From: Verrucomicrobiia bacterium
GTDB lineage: Bacteria > Verrucomicrobiota > Verrucomicrobiia > JABWAM01
Direction of reading: 5' to 3'
Length of the DNA stretch: 7,421 nucleotides
Assembly: GCA_013360985.1 (NCBI GenBank)
Contig: JABWAM010000121.1
Span: forward strand, 1-7,421
How positions within the stretch are numbered: the stretch's first letter is position 1; the number at the start of each line of letters is the position of its first letter. Positions 1 through 5,934 of this stretch are shown in pieces. The notes beneath the pieces are model-generated. The model had not been told where the DNA came from. It was given only the letters and a program-made list of their open reading frames with translations, and made no database searches. Position numbers and translations under genes: made by a program.

Positions 1-147
1 TGCTTGGGAAAAATCCGCTCGGTCGCGAAGCGAGGGAGGGCGCCGCCGCCGGCGGCGCCGCGGCCGCGGCTTGAGCCCAAAATGTGGCGAGGGCGTCGCC
101 TGTTCCTCGACCGAGGATGGACTCCACCCATGTCTTACGCGGGGATT
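1..147 (+). repeat. Composite GC-rich repeat, copy A (left end may be cut by the window)
   Basis: This stretch recurs in the same orientation at 1901-2079, on the other side of gltD. Three blocks match. Positions 2-42 match 1901-1940, including an identical 20-nt run at 23-42. Positions 48-125 match 1982-2058, about 77 bp with a single one-base indel. Positions 137-147 match 2069-2079 exactly. Copy A lacks the 41 bp that copy B carries at 1941-1981. It contains a 14-bp GC palindrome (44-57) and two small hairpins, GGCGA/TCGCC (87-101) and CCTCG/CGAGG (106-117). The open reading frame through it from position 84 is probably incidental, because copy B encodes the same peptide start without any gene following. 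I infer a dispersed intergenic repeat. No transposase is visible. Confidence 0.85.
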
Positions 148-242
148 CAGGGTTTTGCGAAGGGCTTGATTTGTCGAAGCTTCGGAAGGACACTGCCGCA
201 CGGAAAAACTGCATCGCGTTCGCCATCCGTCGCTTTTCATTC
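148..242 (+). promoter_or_regulatory. Leader region of gltD, no clear promoter
   Basis: This is the unique sequence between repeat copy A and the gltD start. It has a perfect 10-bp palindrome at 175-184 (CGAAGCTTCG), which could be a protein-binding site or chance. I see no convincing -35/-10 pair. The last 20 bases before the start codon are 16 of 20 pyrimidines, with no Shine-Dalgarno motif. The promoter may lie here, inside the repeat, or further left if gltD is co-transcribed with gltB. Confidence 0.3.
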
Positions 243-1673
243 ATGGGCAAACCCACCGGCTTCAAAGAATTTCCGCGCGAACTCGCCCCCGATCGTCCTG
301 TCGCCGAGCGCGTGCGCGACTGGAAAGAGATCCATCTCGAACTCCCCGAGGAAAACCTGCGCCGCCAAGGCGCGCGCTGCATGGATTGCGGCATCCCCTT
401 TTGTCATTCGGCGTGTCCCGTCGGCAATCTCATCCCCCACTGGAACGACCTCGTTTACCGCGGCCGCTGGCGCGAGGCGCTCGCGAGGCTGCTCGCGACG
501 AACAACTTCCCCGAGTTCACCGGCCGCGTCTGTCCCGCTCCCTGCGAGGAGGCCTGCGTCCTGAACCTCGAAGGCGTTCCCGTGACCATCAAACAGATCG
601 AGCACGCGATCATCGAACGCGGTTTCGCGGAGGGCTGGGTCGTTCCGCAGCCTCCCGCTTCGCGCACGGGCAAGAAGGTCGCCGTCGTCGGCTCCGGCCC
701 CGCGGGACTCGCCGCAGCCGCGCAGCTCAACAAGGCCGGCCACCGCGTCACCGTCTTCGAACGCGCGGATCGGGTCGGCGGGCTGCTGACCTACGGGATC
801 CCTTCCTTCAAGCTGGAGAAGTCCGTCGTCGAACGCCGCGTAAAACTCATGGAGCAGGAGGGCATCGCGTTTCGGCTCAACGCGCACGTGGGACGAAACG
901 TGCCGGTCGCGGATCTCCGGAGCGCGTTCGACGCGATCTGTCTCGCGGGGGGCGCCACCCTGCCGCGCGATCTCCCCATTCCCGGGCGCGACCTTCGGGG
1001 CGTCCACTTCGCCATGGAGTTCCTGCCGATGCCGACCCGCGTCACGCTCGGCGATCCCAAACCCAAAAATTTCCTTTCCGCCGAAGGCAAACATGTCGTC
1101 GTCATCGGCGGAGGCGACACCGGCGCCGATTGCGTCGGCGCCTCGCACCGTCAGGGGGCGAAATCCGTCACCCAACTCGAACTGCTCCCCCGCCCACCCG
1201 AACGGCGCACCGCGGAAATGCCGTGGCCGCGCTGGCCGATGATCCTGCGCGCCTCGTCGTCGCATGAGGAGGGCGGCGCGCGCGACTGGAGCGTCAGCAC
1301 GCAGGCGTTTCTCGGCGACGGCGGCGCGGTGAAAACCCTTCGCGCCGTTCGCCTCGAGTGGGCGAAAGACGCCGACGGACGCCAAAAACCCCGGGAAATT
1401 TCCGGGAGCGCGTTCGAGATTCCCTGCGACCTCTGCCTCCTCGCGATGGGGTTCCTCGGCCCGGAAAAAGGCGGGATGCTCGATCAACTCGGCGTGACGC
1501 TCGATGCGCGCGGCAACGTGGCTGCCGACGCGAGCTTCGCGACGAACGTGCCCGGCGTCTTCGCCGCGGGCGACATGCGCCGCGGCCAATCGCTCGTGGT
1601 CTGGGCGATTCAGGAGGGGCGCCAGGCCGCGCGCGGCGTGGACGCCTATCTCATGGGCCGCTCCGATCTGTAG
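243..1673 (+). CDS. gltD: Glutamate synthase (NADPH) small subunit
   Basis: This subunit takes electrons from NADPH through FAD and Fe-S centres. It passes them to the large subunit GltB, which makes glutamate from glutamine and 2-oxoglutarate in the cytoplasm. The protein is 476 aa, normal for GltD. The N-terminus (MGKPTGF...) is the family's usual start, which is why 243 is chosen over an in-frame ATG at 84 that lies in repeat DNA. An Fe-S domain carries C46, C49, C54 and C58, then C97, C101 and C105 (GRVCPAPCEEAC). The FAD site GSGPAG is at 150-155 and the NADPH site GGGDTG at 289-294. A second FAD contact, GVFAAGD, is at 438-444. No gltB is visible; it could lie to the left. There is no Shine-Dalgarno sequence. 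The gene sits between two direct repeats and converges on the microcompartment operon. The family call is secure. The exact electron donor is assumed from the family. Confidence 0.96.
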   Translation: MGKPTGFKEFPRELAPDRPVAERVRDWKEIHLELPEENLRRQGARCMDCGIPFCHSACPVGNLIPHWNDLVYRGRWREALARLLATNNFPEFTGRVCPAPCEEACVLNLEGVPVTIKQIEHAIIERGFAEGWVVPQPPASRTGKKVAVVGSGPAGLAAAAQLNKAGHRVTVFERADRVGGLLTYGIPSFKLEKSVVERRVKLMEQEGIAFRLNAHVGRNVPVADLRSAFDAICLAGGATLPRDLPIPGRDLRGVHFAMEFLPMPTRVTLGDPKPKNFLSAEGKHVVVIGGGDTGADCVGASHRQGAKSVTQLELLPRPPERRTAEMPWPRWPMILRASSSHEEGGARDWSVSTQAFLGDGGAVKTLRAVRLEWAKDADGRQKPREISGSAFEIPCDLCLLAMGFLGPEKGGMLDQLGVTLDARGNVAADASFATNVPGVFAAGDMRRGQSLVVWAIQEGRQAARGVDAYLMGRSDL

Positions 1674-1711
1674 CCCAAATCCGCTGGCGCTTCGCGCGCT
1701 CCTCCGCGGCG

Positions 1712-1730
1712 AACCGGCCTTTCTCCGGTT
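1712..1730 (+). terminator. Weak candidate gltD terminator hairpin
   Basis: AACCGG at 1712-1717 pairs with CCGGTT at 1725-1730 around a 7-nt loop, 38 nt after the gltD stop. No T-run follows, so this is at best a weak or factor-assisted terminator, or an RNA-stabilising 3' stem. Confidence 0.25.
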
Positions 1731-1861
1731 GTCTCCGCCGACGCGCCTCCCAAATCCACGGATCAGCTCGATTTTCAGAGAGCAATCCTCCTCATCATCC
1801 ATGGAGGATCGGAGAGGTGGGTCGTGTCGAGATTTCAGACTCTCCACAAGAGGGGTGCGAC

Positions 1862-1957
1862 GGCTCGGCCGGCGGCCTCGCCCTACCTTCCGCGGTTCGC
1901 GCTTGAAGAAAATCCACTCTTCGCGAAGCGAGGGAGGGCGAGGCCGCCGGCCGAGCC
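1862..1957. repeat. Long inverted repeat, 26-bp arms around a 44-nt centre
   Basis: The left arm 1862-1887 is the reverse complement of 1932-1957 at 25 of 26 positions. The arms contain GGCTCGGCCGGCGGCCTCGC on the left and its complement on the right. The 44-nt centre includes a perfect 10-bp palindrome, CTTCGCGAAG (1919-1928). Transcribed RNA could fold into a long GC-rich stem-loop. The right arm begins inside the segment shared with repeat copy A (which ends at 1940) and runs into the 41 bp unique to copy B. It looks like a REP/MITE-like palindromic element, with no coding capacity of its own. A bidirectional 3'-end stabiliser is another possible role. Confidence 0.8.
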
Positions 1958-2079
1958 ACCCAGTCCCGACTCTTCTTCGGAGCCGGCGGCGCCGCGGCCG
2001 CGCTTGAGCCCAAAATGTGGCGAGGGCGTCGCCTGTTCCTCGACCGAGGATGGACTCCTCCACGCCTGACGCGGGGATT
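1901..2079 (+). repeat. Composite GC-rich repeat, copy B
   Basis: This is the longer copy of the element at 1-147, in the same orientation, about 1.9 kb away on the far side of gltD. Positions 1921-1940 are identical to 23-42, and 1982-2058 match 48-125 with a one-base indel. The 41 bp at 1941-1981, absent from copy A, contain most of the right arm of the inverted repeat. The element ends about 45 bp from the 3' end of the minus-strand operon. Confidence 0.85.
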
Positions 2080-2124
2080 TGGGCGCCTTCTCTCCGCGCG
2101 ACGGGATGGCGGCGCGCCTCGGGT

Positions 2125-3420
2125 TCAGCCGTATTTTTTCGAGAGGCGCGCGCGGTGGTAGTCGGCGCGCTGCTGGGAAGTCATCTTCGCGAAATCGGGC
2201 GCGCCGTTCGAAAGAGTCGGCCAGTCGCCCTTCGGGACGCCCGCCGTTTTCCCTTTCCCCGCGGGCAAGGACGCCGGCGCGCGCCCCGCGCCCGTGATCC
2301 GCACCGTGCCGCCGCCGCCGCCGTAGCTCATGGCGACATCCGTCGTCTCGAGGTCCTTTTCGAGGGAGAGCTTCGGGCGGATCTTCATCTTCGCGAGCAG
2401 ATCGTGATAGGCGCGCACGGCCTCTTCAGGTCCGATCCGCCCGTCGGTGATCATCCGCAGCATCTCGATGAACCCGAGCTGATGCTCGGCGTTGTTGATC
2501 TTTCGACCGAAGAGCGCGACGCGCGCGCCATATTTCTGCGCGTCATGAATCAGCTTGAAGGCGTCGTAGGTCGTTCCCGCGCTTCCGCCGAGGACGCCGA
2601 CGACGAGCTTCGGGTCGTACTGCGCCAACTCCTCCATGAACCGCGGGCCGTGATAGGCGATCTTGAGGAAGAGCGGGCGCCCCGCTTCCGTGACGCCCGC
2701 GAGGCTGCGGATGATGTTGTCGTTGATGAACTCGCCGAGCTTCTCGGGCGGCACGCCGCTCGGGACGTTCGGGTCGAAGACCTCGAGGAAGTAACGGAAC
2801 TTCTTGCGCTCCGCTTCCTCGCGGAACTCCTTGAAGGCGCGCAAGGTCGCCATGTCGAGATCGAGGCGGTTGGTGAAGGTCACCGAGTAAAGCCCGAGGT
2901 TCGCGCCGGGGAACTCGTCCGACGCGCGGTCGCATTCGATCTTCCCGCATTGGATGTGATCGATCGTCGCGCTCCGAAACGGGCGGGAAGGTTCTGCGAC
3001 ATACGCGCCGTTGCGGATCGCCCAGATGTCGGTGGCGTCGTTCGCGCGCGCGGCAGGCGTCACGCGCGAGCCCTTGAAAAGCCCTTCCTGAATCGCGAGG
3101 CGTTCGGTGACCGAGGCCGACATGAGCATGATGTCCACGATCCCCTGGCGGGTCACCTCGCGGATGATGTCGAGGAACTCGGGGAGATTGCGGTGGCCGT
3201 ACTCTTCCCGCGTCCAGACTTCGGGAGAAAACTGGGCGGCATGCGCGCCGTGCGCGGAGAGATAGAACCGCGGGCCCGGCGCGCGCACTCCGTGCGCCAT
3301 GTCGGCGTCCTTGGCGTCGGCGATGATGAACTCGCGCGATGCGGGGTTCGCGCGAATTTCTTTCAGTTTTTTGTCGAGGGATTTGATCATGGGATCCGGC
3401 ATAGGGGGGTTCTTGGACAT
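2125..3420 (-). CDS. Class I aldolase-like TIM-barrel protein, microcompartment-associated, unassigned
   Basis: This is a 431-aa protein that I cannot assign to a named family. Its second half reads like the LacD/FbaB/DhnA class I aldolases. There is a strand ending in E213 (RYFLEVFDP), then FLKIAYHG with K253 at the position of the Schiff-base lysine. Next come VVGVLGGSAG (273-282), resembling a phosphate-binding loop, and VALFGRK (301-307), resembling the last barrel strand. Strand 1 is probably FIIADAKDAD (31-40). After the barrel (about residue 350), a Gly/Ala/Pro/Lys-rich linker (about 366-400) leads to a basic, probably helical tail (409-431), the layout of many shell-targeting peptides. 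It is the last visible operon gene, 21 nt after the dehydrogenase, with no Shine-Dalgarno sequence. Met7 is an alternative start. An aldolase role on a sugar phosphate is inference; a non-catalytic barrel is possible. Confidence 0.85.
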   Translation of the reverse strand: MSKNPPMPDPMIKSLDKKLKEIRANPASREFIIADAKDADMAHGVRAPGPRFYLSAHGAHAAQFSPEVWTREEYGHRNLPEFLDIIREVTRQGIVDIMLMSASVTERLAIQEGLFKGSRVTPAARANDATDIWAIRNGAYVAEPSRPFRSATIDHIQCGKIECDRASDEFPGANLGLYSVTFTNRLDLDMATLRAFKEFREEAERKKFRYFLEVFDPNVPSGVPPEKLGEFINDNIIRSLAGVTEAGRPLFLKIAYHGPRFMEELAQYDPKLVVGVLGGSAGTTYDAFKLIHDAQKYGARVALFGRKINNAEHQLGFIEMLRMITDGRIGPEEAVRAYHDLLAKMKIRPKLSLEKDLETTDVAMSYGGGGGTVRITGAGRAPASLPAGKGKTAGVPKGDWPTLSNGAPDFAKMTSQQRADYHRARLSKKYG

Positions 3421-3441
3421 GAGGCGGTCATCCGAAAGGGA

Positions 3442-4368
3442 TCAACGCTTCACTCTGTCGAGGGTTTCCTGGAGGGCGCGCGCCGAGTTTTGGAGGGCGG
3501 TCTTTTCCTTGGGCCAGAGATCGATCTCCACCTGATCGAGCGCCCCTTCGCGGCCGATCACGGTCGGCACGCTGAGGCAGATGTTCCGAATTCCGTAGGC
3601 GCCCTGCTGAAGGGTCGAGACCGGCTGCAGGCGGCGTTGATCCAGCGCGATCGCGTGGATCGTCTCGCGGATCGCGAGGGCCACCGCCCAGCCGGCGCCC
3701 CCCTTGCGCTGGATCACTTCGGCGCCGCTGCCGCGGGTGCGCGCGAAGATGCGCGCCTGCGTCGCGGGATTGAAGCCGGGCCATCCGGCCAACGGCAGGC
3801 CGTTGACGCTCGCCGACGACCAGATCGGCGCCATCGAATCGCCGTGCTCGCCGAGAATCAGCGCCCGCACCTGGGTGGGCGCGAGCTTGAGCTCGTCGGC
3901 GATGAGCGCGCAAAAGCGCGCGGTGTCGAGCTGCGTCCCGAGCCCGATCACCCGCCGCCAGCAAAGGTCCAGCTCCTGGACGGCGAGTTGGGTGAGGATG
4001 TCCACGGGGTTGGACACCACGAGAAAGAGCGCTTCCTTGCGAAATCCCGCGCGGCGGATGTCCTCGAGGATCTGGCGGAAAAGCCCGACGTTGCGGTGGA
4101 TGAGATCGAGCCGCGATTCGTCCGGTTTGCGCCGTAGACCCGCGGTGATCAGGAATAGGTCGCTGTCCGCCGCGCGCGCGTAATCGCCCGCGGTGATGCG
4201 CTGATCCGCGGCGAACGCCGCGCCGTGGAGCAGGTCGAGCGCTTCACCTTCGGCCATCGCCTGGTTCGCGTCGAGGAGTTGGATCTCGGAGATCACGCCG
4301 CCGCCCTGGAGGGCGAAGGCCGCGCAGGAACCGACGCGGCCGCCGCCGCCGATGATCGTGACTTTCAT
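3442..4368 (-). CDS. Lactate/malate dehydrogenase family protein of the microcompartment operon
   Basis: This is a 308-aa NAD-dependent 2-hydroxyacid dehydrogenase of the LDH/MDH family. It shows the Rossmann loop GGGGRVG (7-13), D33 after strand 2 (NAD rather than NADP), NPVD (120-123), the Asp-Arg pair D148/R151 (LDTAR) and the catalytic His H175 in GEHGDS. The specificity loop reads AGLRRKPDESRLDL: R80 sits where LDH has Gln102 and MDH has Arg, while the following SRLDL is LDH-like. The KGGAGW segment (222-227) lacks the usual LDH Thr246. In PVM-type loci this enzyme is thought to regenerate NAD+ for the aldehyde dehydrogenase; its true substrate is open. ATG 4368 is chosen because the Rossmann strand begins immediately. 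A longer in-frame start at 4431 adds only Arg/Pro-rich sequence. There is no Shine-Dalgarno sequence, and the 20-nt leader is 16/20 pyrimidine. Confidence 0.92.
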   Translation of the reverse strand: MKVTIIGGGGRVGSCAAFALQGGGVISEIQLLDANQAMAEGEALDLLHGAAFAADQRITAGDYARAADSDLFLITAGLRRKPDESRLDLIHRNVGLFRQILEDIRRAGFRKEALFLVVSNPVDILTQLAVQELDLCWRRVIGLGTQLDTARFCALIADELKLAPTQVRALILGEHGDSMAPIWSSASVNGLPLAGWPGFNPATQARIFARTRGSGAEVIQRKGGAGWAVALAIRETIHAIALDQRRLQPVSTLQQGAYGIRNICLSVPTVIGREGALDQVEIDLWPKEKTALQNSARALQETLDRVKR

Positions 4369-4500
4369 GGGTGAGAGAGGCTGGGGGTTGAAAGTTTGGT
4401 TTGGGAAGAAGGAGGGAGGCCGCCGGCGCATGCGGATGCGGTGGCGCGGCGGCGCGCCACACGAATTTTCTTCACGCTTTGAGCATTCCGTTTCATCGCC
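4369..4500 (-). promoter_or_regulatory. 132-nt spacer with perfect hairpin, inside the operon
   Basis: This is the only sizeable gap in the operon, between the aldolase and the dehydrogenase. A perfect 8-bp stem, GTGGCGCG/CGCGCCAC, with a 4-nt loop lies at 4441-4460. No T-run follows in the transcribed (minus) direction. The 60 nt before the dehydrogenase start are strongly pyrimidine-rich. Positions 4416-4427 match 12 nt of the inverted-repeat arm (1940-1951), possibly a decayed fragment of that repeat. The stem could protect mRNA ends after processing or attenuate transcription; neither is shown. Confidence 0.45.
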
Positions 4501-5532
4501 TTATCCCTTCGAAGAAAGGCGGGCCATGATCTGGTCGGTGATCGTTTGGACGGCCCGCTCGATCTCGGGATCCGCCGAGGGCTCGGCGGGCGCCGCGGGC
4601 GCCGCGCACGTGACGCCGGGCCGCCAGTCGCTATTGTCGCAGAGTTCGCATTCCTTGAGCCCGATGCGCGGATCGGGGATGCCAAGCTTTTGCTTGATCC
4701 GGAGGAGGTCGCTCAACTGTTCGCCGCTGAAGGTCTTGAGGTCCGTGCCGAGCTGCGACGCCGCGAGCACCGTGCGGCAGTAGGCCTCGATGATCTCCAT
4801 CTTGAAATAGGCGTCCTCCACGCCGAGGTGGCTCCAGGAAACCACTCCGTGATTGGCCATGAGGATGGTGTTGTGCTGTTCCGAGAGATCCGCGACGAGC
4901 TTGCCCATCTCGGGCGTGCCTGGCGTGCGATAGGGCGCGATCGGCACCTTACCGACGAAGACCTCGATCTCGGGGATCATGCACGTCGGCGGCGTGACGC
5001 CCGCGATGGCGAACGCGGTGGCATGCGGCGGATGGCAATGCACGACGGCCTTCGCCTTCGGCTGGCGTTTCATGATCTGAAGGTGCATCAAGATTTCGCT
5101 CGTGCGCCGTTTCGCGCCGGCGAGTTGTTTGCCCTCCATATCCACGAAACAGAGGTCGTCGGGTTTCATGAACCCCTTGGAAACGAGCGTCGGCGTACAG
5201 AGCACGAGGTTGTCGCGGAGGCGGATCGAGATGTTTCCGCCGTTGCCGTCCACGTACTCGCGCGCCCAGAGGCGGCGGCCGATGTCGCAGATCTGTTCCT
5301 TAAGCGCGCGCACCTCGGGGGAATCGTCGGCCGCGCCGGCTTCGCTTGCGCCCTTCGCCTTTCCCGTCGTCGTCGCGCCGGGGCGCGCCCCGCGTACGAC
5401 GCCGCCCGCCTCAATCTCGGTGAGACGGTCTTTCGCGGCGGGAGTGAGCATGGCGCCCTCGGGCAGGCGCACCGTGCCGTTTCCCTGGCGCGCGAGATGC
5501 TCGATGTCGCGAACGCTGAGGATGGTCTTCAT
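4501..5532 (-). CDS. Class II (zinc) sugar-phosphate aldolase with N- and C-terminal extensions, microcompartment type
   Basis: A member of the FucA/AraD/RhaD class II aldolase/adducin family. In PVM-type loci it is expected to split fuculose-1-phosphate or rhamnulose-1-phosphate into dihydroxyacetone phosphate and L-lactaldehyde. At 343 aa it is longer than the roughly 215-aa E. coli FucA. Domains: residues 1-45, a small module (VRDIEHLARQG..VRLPEGAMLTPAAKD) of a kind I associate with microcompartment proteins; 46-70, a Gly/Ala/Thr linker; about 71-285, the catalytic domain; 286-310, a segment with C295xxC298 and C309; 310-320, an Ala/Pro linker; 321-343, an amphipathic helix. Catalytic features are NGGNIS (97-102), E146, zinc ligands H166 and H168 (VVHCHPPH), and H228 (MANHGV). 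ATG 5532 is chosen because the N-terminal module starts there; further upstream the frame enters the preceding gene. There is no Shine-Dalgarno sequence (leader 17/20 pyrimidine). The exact sugar substrate is inferred from context. Confidence 0.93.
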   Translation of the reverse strand: MKTILSVRDIEHLARQGNGTVRLPEGAMLTPAAKDRLTEIEAGGVVRGARPGATTTGKAKGASEAGAADDSPEVRALKEQICDIGRRLWAREYVDGNGGNISIRLRDNLVLCTPTLVSKGFMKPDDLCFVDMEGKQLAGAKRRTSEILMHLQIMKRQPKAKAVVHCHPPHATAFAIAGVTPPTCMIPEIEVFVGKVPIAPYRTPGTPEMGKLVADLSEQHNTILMANHGVVSWSHLGVEDAYFKMEIIEAYCRTVLAASQLGTDLKTFSGEQLSDLLRIKQKLGIPDPRIGLKECELCDNSDWRPGVTCAAPAAPAEPSADPEIERAVQTITDQIMARLSSKG

Positions 5533-5557
5533 GGCGAGATGAAAAAAGGGCGCGGCG

Positions 5558-5863
5558 TCACGGTTTCCACGGCGCATAGTTGAGGACGTCCACGATGGCG
5601 ACGTTGATCGCGTCAATGGGGACGGGTTGATCGAACGGCATCGCCGCCTCGCGTCCCTCCTCGATCCCCACGACGTCCCCCACCCCGCCGCCGAGGTCGT
5701 CGTAGACGACGACGCTCGGCTCGGCGGTCACCGAAGGCGTCTTCGCGGCGAGCGAAGGAAAACGCTCGCGCGTGGCGGGGCTCACGAGGAGCCAGCGGCC
5801 GCCCGCGAGCGCGGGAACGACCCGGCTCAGGGTCACGCGGCCAATGACGGATCCGAAACGCAT
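5558..5863 (-). CDS. EutN/CcmL-type microcompartment vertex protein (BMC-P)
   Basis: This 101-aa protein belongs to the EutN/CcmL/BMC-P family, whose pentamers cap the vertices of bacterial microcompartments. The family layout is clear: an opening strand FGSVIGRV (3-10), GGRWLLVSP (21-29) in place of the usual LxGxKLLxV, then VVVYDDLGGGVGDVV (51-65), which keeps a glycine-rich version of the conserved DxxGAGxG loop around the pentamer pore, and a closing DAINVAIVDVL (84-94). The start is ATG 5863. A TTG two codons upstream is possible but less likely. It follows the other BMC-P gene after 71 nt and precedes the aldolase by 25 nt. The 20-nt leader is 17/20 pyrimidine, with no Shine-Dalgarno sequence. 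It is clearly diverged from its neighbour at 5935-6207, so the two are not a recent duplication. Confidence 0.9.
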   Translation of the reverse strand: MRFGSVIGRVTLSRVVPALAGGRWLLVSPATRERFPSLAAKTPSVTAEPSVVVYDDLGGGVGDVVGIEEGREAAMPFDQPVPIDAINVAIVDVLNYAPWKP

Positions 5864-5883
5864 GGGCAATCAAAAGGAGGAAA
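5864..5883 (-). promoter_or_regulatory. Pyrimidine-rich leader before a BMC-P start, no Shine-Dalgarno
   Basis: Read in the transcribed direction, the 20 nt before ATG 5863 contain 17 pyrimidines, including a CCTCC tract, and no purine-rich ribosome-binding site. It is the clearest example of a pattern shared by most starts in the window, and may be a site for ribosomal protein S1-assisted initiation. Confidence 0.4.
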
Positions 5884-5934
5884 GGAAACGCGGCGCAACG
5901 AGAGGCGGAGAATACGGAGATCGCATGGCGCGCG

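Larger units (their letters stand above)
1674..2124. other. Non-coding convergent spacer with repeats and hairpins
   Basis: This 451-bp gap separates the 3' ends of gltD and the minus-strand operon. It holds two simple hairpins (1712-1730 and 1785-1809; the latter has a 7-bp ATCCTCC/GGAGGAT stem), a 26-bp inverted repeat (1862-1957) and repeat copy B (1901-2079). Open frames crossing it on both strands are Arg/Pro/Ala-rich and resemble no family. I see no gene, tRNA or U-tailed terminator. Transcription from both sides probably ends here, but no canonical intrinsic terminator is visible for either direction. Confidence 0.8.

Noticed and set aside
84..242. N-terminal extension of gltD from the ATG at 84
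   Set aside because: The extra 53 codons come largely from the repeat, copy B encodes the same opening peptide with no gene behind it, and GltD proteins normally begin at MGKPTGF.
1785..1809. Second hairpin in the convergent spacer as a terminator
   Set aside because: The 7-bp stem has an 11-nt loop and no T-run on either side, so it is only noted in the spacer description.
237..2063. 608-aa minus-strand open frame opposite gltD
   Set aside because: It is Arg/Gly/Ala-rich, antisense to a textbook GltD and spans the non-coding repeats.
1..2079. CRISPR array or insertion sequence suggested by the repeated blocks
   Set aside because: There are only two copies, about 1.9 kb apart, with no regular spacers, no transposase gene and no target-site duplication that I can see.
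2017..4137. 706-aa plus-strand open frame opposite the TIM-barrel and dehydrogenase genes
   Set aside because: It is Arg/Ala/Glu-rich with no recognisable domain, begins inside repeat copy B and lies antisense to two conserved genes. Long antisense frames are expected at this GC content.
4546..5583. 345-aa plus-strand open frame opposite the class II aldolase
   Set aside because: It is the antisense shadow of a gene whose zinc and phosphate-binding motifs are clear on the minus strand.
5872..5885. Strong Shine-Dalgarno-like purine tract AAAAGGAGGAAAGG on the plus strand
   Set aside because: No plausible plus-strand gene follows; it is the complement of the pyrimidine-rich leader of the minus-strand BMC-P gene.
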